The notes under the pieces: model-generated
What the model was told of the DNA's origin: nothing
The model's input: the letters and a program-made list of their open reading frames with translations, nothing else
Databases searched by the model: none
Origin: Defluviitaleaceae bacterium
Lineage (GTDB): Bacteria; Bacillota; Clostridia; Lachnospirales; WRAA01
NCBI GenBank assembly: GCA_009780445.1
Contig: WRAA01000025.1
Coordinates: 1 to 13,820, forward strand
Reading direction: 5' to 3'
DNA length: 13,820 nt
Position numbers and translations under genes: made by a program
Part shown: positions 1 through 4,553 of the stretch, in pieces
How the letters are laid out: each line of letters starts with the position of its first letter
Position numbering within the stretch: position 1 is the first letter of the stretch

Positions 1-105
1 ACAGCATGGACAACGGAATACAACCTCAAACGCACACCGATAAAATGGCAATTTACAACAGATCAAGCGAGAATTAAGTTGTACAGACTATACCCACAGA
101 TTTAG
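1..105 (+). CDS. Probable IS630-type transposase, C-terminal fragment (5' end outside window)
   Basis: An open frame enters at base 1 and ends at TAG 103-105, giving 34 residues. They include the stretches PIKWQFTTDQARIKL and YRLYPQI. From memory this W-x-F-T-x-x-x-A-x-x-K-L-x-x-LYP tail resembles the C-termini of some IS630 (Tc1/mariner-like DDE) transposases. No catalytic residue is in the window, so the family call rests on the tail alone. The frame is convergent with the response regulator gene, whose stop is at 119-121, so any terminal inverted repeat of the element must lie at or before about 121. It could instead be the end of an unrelated gene. Confidence 0.45.
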   Translation, partial: TAWTTEYNLKRTPIKWQFTTDQARIKLYRLYPQI

Positions 106-118
106 TATTGGCAAGGTA

Positions 119-805
119 CTAGACCCTTTCGAAGCAATAGCCCTCTCCGCGGGATACGGTGATGGTGTATCCGGAGGAGCTAAGCTTGGAGCGCAGCTTC
201 GATATGGCGACTTTCAGCGCGTTGTCCTGCCCCAGCATCTTCTGCCCCCACACCTTCTCGTAGAGGAAGTCCGGACTGAGCATTTCCTCCGGGTGCTGCA
301 CAAACTGCTGCAACAGAGACAGCTCCTTCTGCTGCAGACCCATGTCCTCGTTGTATAGGTAGGCCTTGCTGGAGGCCAGGTTTATGCGTATGGGGCCGAT
401 GCCCAGCGCTTCGGGCAGCAGGGAGGAACGGCGCAGAAGAGCCGTAATGCGCATGAAGAACACCGTTTGGTCATAGGGTTTCGGAAGGTAGTCATCCCCG
501 CCGGCCTCCAGCCCTTGGATAATATCGTCGTCGGTGCCGTTTGCCGTGAGAATCAGAACAGGCACGTTGGAGGTCTTGCGCACTTCGCGCAAAAAGTCCA
601 GCCCAAGGCCGTCGGGCAGGTTAACATCCAGCACTATGGCGCGCGGCATCTCTTTCGAGATGATTTCGCGGGCTTCGGCCAGCGTGAAGGCTTGGCGTAT
701 GCAGAATCCGCGCCGCTCCAGCATCTTCTTGTTGTTTGCCTGGACAACAGGTTCGTCCTCGATCATCAATAGGTATCCGCCTTCAAGTTCGGCACGTTTC
801 TTCAT
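119..805 (-). CDS. OmpR/PhoB-type response regulator
   Basis: A 228-residue DNA-binding response regulator. The receiver domain covers about residues 11-125: acidic pair E16/D17, phosphoacceptor D60 (VLDVNLPDG), T87 and K109 (LPKPYD). A winged-helix effector domain fills about 135-228 and ends in the usual RGEGYCFE wing. The start is fixed by context: its ATG overlaps the kinase stop by one base (TAATG), and GGAGG lies 9 nt upstream, so translation is probably coupled. It is the last gene of the popT-kinase-regulator operon and should be phosphorylated by the adjacent kinase; its targets are unknown. No terminator follows its stop, and a transposase fragment ends 13 nt away. Length is normal for the family. 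Confidence 0.93.
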   Translation of the reverse strand: MKKRAELEGGYLLMIEDEPVVQANNKKMLERRGFCIRQAFTLAEAREIISKEMPRAIVLDVNLPDGLGLDFLREVRKTSNVPVLILTANGTDDDIIQGLEAGGDDYLPKPYDQTVFFMRITALLRRSSLLPEALGIGPIRINLASSKAYLYNEDMGLQQKELSLLQQFVQHPEEMLSPDFLYEKVWGQKMLGQDNALKVAISKLRSKLSSSGYTITVSRGEGYCFERV

Positions 806-1671
806 TACATTGCACCTCCGTCATCAATATGTACCGGCAGTGTGATGATAACCGCGGCGCCGGTGCCGGGCTTGTTCAGCACATCTATAGTTCCGCCGTG
901 AACCTCCTCCACAATTGTCTTGCAGATGGAAAGCCCAAGCCCCGTGCTTTTGTCCGACACGCCGCGCTCGAATATGCGCGGCAGGATGTCCGGATCCACC
1001 CCGGATCCCGTGTCCGCCACGGTGATGGTGATTGCGGAGCCTTGTTCCACCGCGCGGATGTTTATTTCGCCGTCGCGGGTATAGCGGTTTGCGTTGGAGA
1101 GAAGGTTCGTCAGCACATGCAGGAGCATGTCGGAATTGGCCAACACCGGCGGCAGCTCCTGTGTGATGTCCACAACGATCTTGTTCTTGTGCCGCTCTGC
1201 CAGCACGCGGTAGATCTCCGCGCCGTCACGCAGGAACTTGGCGATGTCAAGCGGCTTCATCTTCTTGCGCCCGTCGTGCAGGGAGGACATCTTCAGCGCG
1301 CTGTCCACCATCCGCGCCATGCGGATGATCTCCAGCTGGGCGTAACCCAGGCTCTCGCGCATTTCGTCCCGGTTGATCTCCTCGTCGAAGTCCAGCACGT
1401 CGGCGGCGTTTAGTATACACGTGGAGATCACCGTCAGCGGGGTCTTGAGGTCGTGGCTGATGCTCTGGAAGAACTCGACCCTCAAACGGCTTAGGCGGTC
1501 CAGCAGCTCGTTCTCCGCCAGGAGCTTGGCCTCCTTCTCCTTAATGGCCATCAGCTCTTCCCTGCGCTTGATGTAATGCGGCACAAACAACGCGGTCATC
1601 AGGCATAGAGCCAGCACAACGCCGCCGAAGAGCCATGGTAGATATGCTTGATAATCCTGCGCGATGTTCAT
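805..1671 (-). CDS. Membrane sensor histidine kinase with a single TM segment
   Basis: A 288-residue kinase. It has one TM helix (about 12-31) with only some 11 residues before it, then a basic, coiled-coil-like linker (about 34-65). The HisKA domain follows, with H-box FFQSISHDLKTPL and phospho-accepting H73. The HATPase domain has an N-box around N189/N193 (NLLSNANRY), a G1 box at D220-G224 (DTGSG) and a G2 box at G244-G246 (TGLGLSI). The frame stays open to 1749, but GGGAGAG lies just upstream of the ATG at 1671, which is also one base past the stop of popT, so 1671 is preferred. There is no extracytoplasmic sensory domain, so the stimulus is probably perceived in the membrane or through a partner protein. 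Autophosphorylation and transfer to the neighbouring regulator are expected. Confidence 0.92.
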   Translation of the reverse strand: MNIAQDYQAYLPWLFGGVVLALCLMTALFVPHYIKRREELMAIKEKEAKLLAENELLDRLSRLRVEFFQSISHDLKTPLTVISTCILNAADVLDFDEEINRDEMRESLGYAQLEIIRMARMVDSALKMSSLHDGRKKMKPLDIAKFLRDGAEIYRVLAERHKNKIVVDITQELPPVLANSDMLLHVLTNLLSNANRYTRDGEINIRAVEQGSAITITVADTGSGVDPDILPRIFERGVSDKSTGLGLSICKTIVEEVHGGTIDVLNKPGTGAAVIITLPVHIDDGGAM

Positions 1672-1672
1672 G

Positions 1673-2533
1673 CTACTCTCCCTTGTTGGAAAGCCAGTAT
1701 GCAAAATATGCGGACAGCAGGGCAAACAGAACCGACAGCACGCCGTCAAGGTCTGCTGAGAAACCCGGGTAGATTATGAACAGGGAACCCGCGATAAACC
1801 CCATGATCGCGAAGTAGAGCGTCTGGGAATAGGATTCCAGCAGCTTCTTGGTCAGCGCGATCCCGGCGATAACACCAAGGACCATACTCACCACGAAGAT
1901 TGTCAGCAGCAGCACGTTAAGCGTAGAGATAGACTCTATGTATATCGCGTAGATTCCGAAAATGAACATCATAAGAGAGCCGCCGACACCGGGAATCAGC
2001 ATGGCCATCGAACTTAGGAAGCTGGACACGAAGACCCAGGCAAGTATGGCGTAGGTGACGCCGCCGAGCTGTTCCAGCGTGCTGTTCGCGCTTAAATCTC
2101 CGCCGTGAAACGCCAAAAAGAACATGAGGGCAAGCGCGATAACGAGTATAACGACATTCTTGACCCGCACCGTCTCCGCCGTGGCCTTCTTGAAGATCAT
2201 CGGCAAGCAGCCGCAGATCAGCCCCATGAAGCTGAAGAAGATTATCTGCCCGTGGTTGTCGAACAGAAACATCATCATCCTGCTGACGCCGAAGAGGCCA
2301 AAGGCCCAGCCCAGCAGGAACGCGATGGTGAACACCCAGTTCTTCCTGACCATCTCCACGCTGATAGAGCTGAAAAACTTCTCGTATACGTTCAGCAGAA
2401 TGGCCATGGTGCCCGCGCTTACGCCGGGAATCGGGCTGGCAAAGCCGAATATCAGCCCGTAGAGTAACCCTTTTGTGATTTTTATGGCTTCCGCCCCCTG
2501 GATTAGTACAACTATAGCAGTTCCGCTTGACAT
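1673..2533 (-). CDS. popT: DUF368 / PopT-family polyprenyl-phosphate transporter
   Basis: A hydrophobic 286-residue inner-membrane protein with about eight or more membrane segments. It carries the two related DUF368 signatures: PIPGVSAGT (residues 34-42) near the N-terminus and PGVGGSL (181-187) in the second half, as in an inverted-repeat transporter fold. DUF368 proteins (PopT) are known to return undecaprenyl phosphate across the membrane for reuse in envelope polymer synthesis; assignment here is by family. It is the first gene of the operon, with a 1-nt gap to the kinase. The start is uncertain: ATG 2533 has no good ribosome binding site and lies about 2 nt after the predicted transcription start. 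A well-placed AGGGGG (2499-2494) instead precedes an ATA codon at 2485-2483, giving an N-terminus like that of other family members. Confidence 0.88.
   Translation of the reverse strand: MSSGTAIVVLIQGAEAIKITKGLLYGLIFGFASPIPGVSAGTMAILLNVYEKFFSSISVEMVRKNWVFTIAFLLGWAFGLFGVSRMMMFLFDNHGQIIFFSFMGLICGCLPMIFKKATAETVRVKNVVILVIALALMFFLAFHGGDLSANSTLEQLGGVTYAILAWVFVSSFLSSMAMLIPGVGGSLMMFIFGIYAIYIESISTLNVLLLTIFVVSMVLGVIAGIALTKKLLESYSQTLYFAIMGFIAGSLFIIYPGFSADLDGVLSVLFALLSAYFAYWLSNKGE
2513..2530 (+). repeat. Solo copy resembling the foldback-element end
   Basis: Eighteen bases starting TATAGC match the left end of the element at 2613 (bases 2613-2630) at 16 of 18 positions, in the same orientation and exactly 100 bases away. 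No partner end or element interior is next to it. It covers codons 2-7 of popT as annotated. It is either a relic of a deleted element or a chance match. Confidence 0.45.
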
Positions 2534-2541
2534 ATCTCGTA

Positions 2542-2570
2542 ATTATACCATTGGCGATACATATTTTCAA
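2542..2570 (-). promoter_or_regulatory. Sigma70-type promoter of the popT operon
   Basis: On the minus strand, TTGAAA (2570-2565) and a perfect TATAAT (2547-2542) are separated by 17 nt. The predicted transcript starts near 2535, almost at the annotated popT ATG (2533), which would make the message leaderless unless a downstream start is used. Confidence 0.72.
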
Positions 2571-2594
2571 TAGAATTTTGTTCCTGCGCGCATG

Positions 2595-2790
2595 AAAATA
2601 GGGCGTGTTCTTTATAGCTGTTCCGGTTGAAAACCGTCCCGTCAGGCGCAGGATTTTTCGCGTAGGGCTAGGAAACGACAACGACGCGTGCCCATTAGGC
2701 ACGCTAGACGGAGTTGACAACGCCATACGCTAAAAAGACAAGCCTGATGGGATGGTTTTCAACCGGAACAGCTATAATGCGAACACGCCC
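2595..2790 (-). terminator. fprA intrinsic terminator, loop interrupted by a foldback element
   Basis: Seventeen nt after the fprA stop, the minus-strand arm GGGCGTGTTC (2790-2781) is complementary over all 10 bases to GAACACGCCC (2610-2601), which is followed by TATTTTC. Removing the inserted element and one TA copy leaves an 8-nt loop (GCATTAAA), that is, an ordinary Rho-independent terminator. The insert is itself palindromic, so the arms can still pair as the base of one very long hairpin. Confidence 0.7.
2613..2776. mobile_element. MITE-like foldback element, copy A (160 bp plus TA duplication)
   Basis: The 33-bp terminal inverted repeats (2615-2647 and 2742-2774) match at 31 of 33 positions, begin TAGC and are flanked by TA on both sides, as expected for IS630/Tc1-mariner-type insertion. 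The interior has no coding frame of note. It carries GCAGGATTTTT next to the left repeat, a central hairpin with arms GCGTGCC/GGCACGC (2686-2704), and TAAAAAGACAAG joining the right repeat. The same ordered landmarks occur, inverted, in the copy at 4031. The element lies in the loop of the fprA terminator. Confidence 0.75.
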
Positions 2791-2806
2791 CGGATGGGTC
2801 AAGTAT

Positions 2807-4000
2807 TTAGAAGCTTGCGGCAATGGTATCCGCGAGGGCTTCGATTTCCGCGAGGGTAGATTCTTTCACGCCGGACTTGATGCTCACTTCGCCGACGAGG
2901 TTCATGTTCTTGCAGCCGCTGAAAAGTTCCTTCATCAGCTTGCCGCTTGTGGGTGCCCACGTTCCGTTTTCCATGAGGGCGAGGGTGCGGTTCCGGATGT
3001 TGTGGGCGACAAGTTCTTGCAGTATGCCGTCCATAGTGACGAATATGCCGGCGTTGTAGGTGGCCGAGGCGAACACCAGGTGGCTCCACTTAAACGCGGC
3101 CGAGATGATGTCGGACGCGGGCGAGACCGATACGTCGAACATAACCGTCTTGACACCGCGATCCCTAAGGCGGCAGGCAAGGATCTCCGCGGCGTTTTCC
3201 GTGTTGCCGTAAATGGAGGCATAGGCGATCATTACGCCCTGTTCCTCCGGCTCGTACCGGCTCCAGAGGTCGTGGGGCTGCAGAATCTCGTCAAGGTTCT
3301 TGCGCCACACAAAGCCGTGGATCGGGCAGATCATCCGGATGTCTACAGAGGCGGCCTTCTTTAGCAAGGCCTGTGTCTGCGCGCCGTACTTGCCCACGAT
3401 GTTTGTGTAGTAGCGGCGTGTCTCGTCGAGATAATCCCGCGCGAAGTCCACTTCGTCGGCGAACAGCGCGCCGTTAAGCGCGCCGAAACAGCCGAAGGCA
3501 TCCGCCGAGAACAGGATGCGGTCTGTTTCGTCATACGTCACCATAACCTCCGGCCAATGCACCATTGGCGCCATCATAAAGCGCAGGGTGTGCTTGCCCG
3601 TGTTGAGGGTGTCGTTCTCCTTGACGATGATGGTGCGGCTTGCGTCGGAATAGCCGTAGAACTGGGCGATAAAATCGGCCGACTTCTGGTTGGACACCAG
3701 AGTCACTTCCGGGTAGGCGTTCATGATAGCCTTGATGGCGGAGCTATGGTCCGGCTCGATGTGGTGAACCACCAGGTAGTCCAGCTTGCGCCCGTCCAGG
3801 CCAAACTCGATGTTCTCCATGAAGCGGTCCACAACGGCCTTGTCCACCGTGTCAAACAGAACGGTCTTTTCGTCCGTGAGAAGATAGGCGTTGTACGACA
3901 CCCCATCCGGCACGGAGTACACCCCTTCGAACATCGACAGCCTTCTGTCGTTTGCGCCGACCCAGAGCAGGTCGTCGGTTACTTTGCGTGTGCAGTACAT
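2807..4000 (-). CDS. fprA: Flavodiiron protein (FprA-type oxygen/NO reductase)
   Basis: A 397-residue cytoplasmic enzyme of the usual FprA length. The N-terminal metallo-beta-lactamase-like domain (about 1-245) carries the complete diiron ligand set: H80-x-E82-x-D84-H85, H148, D167 and H228. The C-terminal flavodoxin domain (about 255-397) begins with the FMN-phosphate loop YASIYGNTE. Such enzymes take electrons from rubredoxin and reduce O2 to water and/or NO to N2O; preference cannot be read from the sequence. The ATG is preceded by AGGGAG. The gene lies downstream of the rubredoxin-like gene in the same direction, but a terminator and a foldback element separate them. I see no convincing promoter in the remaining 30 nt of unique upstream DNA, so its transcription is unclear. 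Confidence 0.95.
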   Translation of the reverse strand: MYCTRKVTDDLLWVGANDRRLSMFEGVYSVPDGVSYNAYLLTDEKTVLFDTVDKAVVDRFMENIEFGLDGRKLDYLVVHHIEPDHSSAIKAIMNAYPEVTLVSNQKSADFIAQFYGYSDASRTIIVKENDTLNTGKHTLRFMMAPMVHWPEVMVTYDETDRILFSADAFGCFGALNGALFADEVDFARDYLDETRRYYTNIVGKYGAQTQALLKKAASVDIRMICPIHGFVWRKNLDEILQPHDLWSRYEPEEQGVMIAYASIYGNTENAAEILACRLRDRGVKTVMFDVSVSPASDIISAAFKWSHLVFASATYNAGIFVTMDGILQELVAHNIRNRTLALMENGTWAPTSGKLMKELFSGCKNMNLVGEVSIKSGVKESTLAEIEALADTIAASF

Positions 4001-4030
4001 ATGTTCATCTCCCTATGTCGTAAAATATGA

Positions 4031-4243
4031 TATAGCCATTCAACTTGAAAACACTCCAATCAAACTTGTCTTTTTGCGCAATTGCGTCGTCATTTTTTCC
4101 TGCGCTGACGCTCCGGATGCTGGACGTGTGCCACCGGCACACAGCATTCTAGCGTACCCTGTGGGTACGCGTCGTCCCTCATTCCTCGCACTTACGCAAA
4201 AATCCTGCGTTTGCTTGGAGTGTTTTCAAGTTGAATGGCTATA
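4031..4243. mobile_element. MITE-like foldback element, copy B (209 bp plus TA duplication)
   Basis: The terminal inverted repeats (4033-4065 and 4209-4241) agree at 32 of 33 positions, begin TAGCC and are flanked by TA. The element has the same landmarks as copy A in reverse orientation: CTTGTCTTTTT inside the left repeat, a hairpin with arms GCGTACCC/GGGTACGC (4152-4170), and AAAATCCTGC near the right repeat. It carries an extra hairpin (4117-4147; arms GTGTGCC/GGCACAC inside ATGCT/AGCAT) that copy A lacks. Its repeats match those of copy A at about 22 of 33 positions. There is no transposase inside. It lies 30 nt upstream of fprA. Confidence 0.75.
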
Positions 4244-4264
4244 CATTGTCGTAATCTATTAATG

Positions 4265-4296
4265 AAAAAGGCCGCCTTATGAGTAGGGCGGCCTTT
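4265..4296 (-). terminator. Intrinsic terminator of the rubredoxin-like gene
   Basis: A perfect 10-bp stem, AAAGGCCGCC (4267-4276) with GGCGGCCTTT (4287-4296), has a 10-nt loop. On the minus strand it is followed by TTTTTC. It starts 6 nt after the rubredoxin-like stop codon. Confidence 0.88.
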
Positions 4297-4302
4297 GCAT
4301 TA

Positions 4303-4416
4303 CTACTCTGTTACTTCCTCAAACTCTTCCGGGCCGACTCCGCACACCGGGCACTCATCCGGGGGATGCTCGCCTTCGTGAATGTAGCCGCAGGGCTTGC
4401 ACAACCACTTTCTCAT
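4303..4416 (-). CDS. Short rubredoxin-like iron protein (37 aa)
   Basis: A 37-residue frame starting MRKWLCKPCGYIHEGEHPPD. Two C-x-x-C knuckles (C6/C9 and C22/C25) should bind one iron in an FeS4 site, and the GYIHEG turn is typical. It resembles the free-standing rubredoxin-like domain found at the end of rubrerythrins rather than a full rubredoxin of about 52 residues. AGGAG stands 9 nt before the ATG. It probably passes electrons to FprA, the next gene, or to a peroxidase. It has its own promoter with a PerR-like box and its own terminator. Confidence 0.9.
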   Translation of the reverse strand: MRKWLCKPCGYIHEGEHPPDECPVCGVGPEEFEEVTE

Positions 4417-4489
4417 AGTACACACTCCTATCAGGATCCGATAGACACCAGCAAAACTATGTAGCACCGAACCCTAAATTATTATCAAG

Positions 4490-4504
4490 CGATAATGATT
4501 ATAA
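4490..4504 (-). promoter_or_regulatory. PerR/Fur-type operator
   Basis: Read on the minus strand, TTATAATCATTATCG matches the Bacillus PerR box TTATAATnATTATAA at 12 of the 14 specified positions; both mismatches are at one end. It covers the -10 hexamer and predicted start of the rubredoxin-like promoter, a repressing position. A second dyad, ATTATC-aagc-GATAAT (4481-4496), overlaps it. Peroxide-responsive control is inferred; Fur binding is also possible. Confidence 0.6.
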
Positions 4505-4526
4505 CATGGGGCAAGCAGAATTTCAA
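4498..4526 (-). promoter_or_regulatory. Extended -10 promoter of the rubredoxin-like gene
   Basis: Minus strand: TTGAAA (4526-4521), a 17-nt spacer ending in TGT, then TATAAT (4503-4498). The start is predicted near 4491, leaving a leader of about 75 nt. No clear terminator separates it from the chemoreceptor gene upstream, whose stop is at 4554. Confidence 0.78.
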
Positions 4527-4553
4527 GAGGTTTGTGAAATCTTTTGCAGTTTC

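Noticed and set aside
736..1413. A 225-codon + strand open frame across the regulator/kinase junction
   Set aside because: Antisense to two well-supported genes, composition is His/Val/Arg-rich as expected for a shadow frame, and no ribosome binding site suits it.
1917..2726. A 269-codon minus-strand frame spanning foldback element A and popT in another frame
   Set aside because: It overlaps most of popT out of frame, starts inside the mobile element and contains no transposase or other recognisable motif.
4081..4200. Hairpins in element B considered as a riboswitch or small RNA gene
   Set aside because: They lie between perfect terminal inverted repeats and recur in modified form in element A, so they are better explained as parts of the mobile element.
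4530..4553. ATTTCA/TGAAAT dyad after the chemoreceptor stop as a terminator
   Set aside because: The 6-bp stem is AT-rich and has no following U tract; the right arm overlaps the -35 box of the next promoter.
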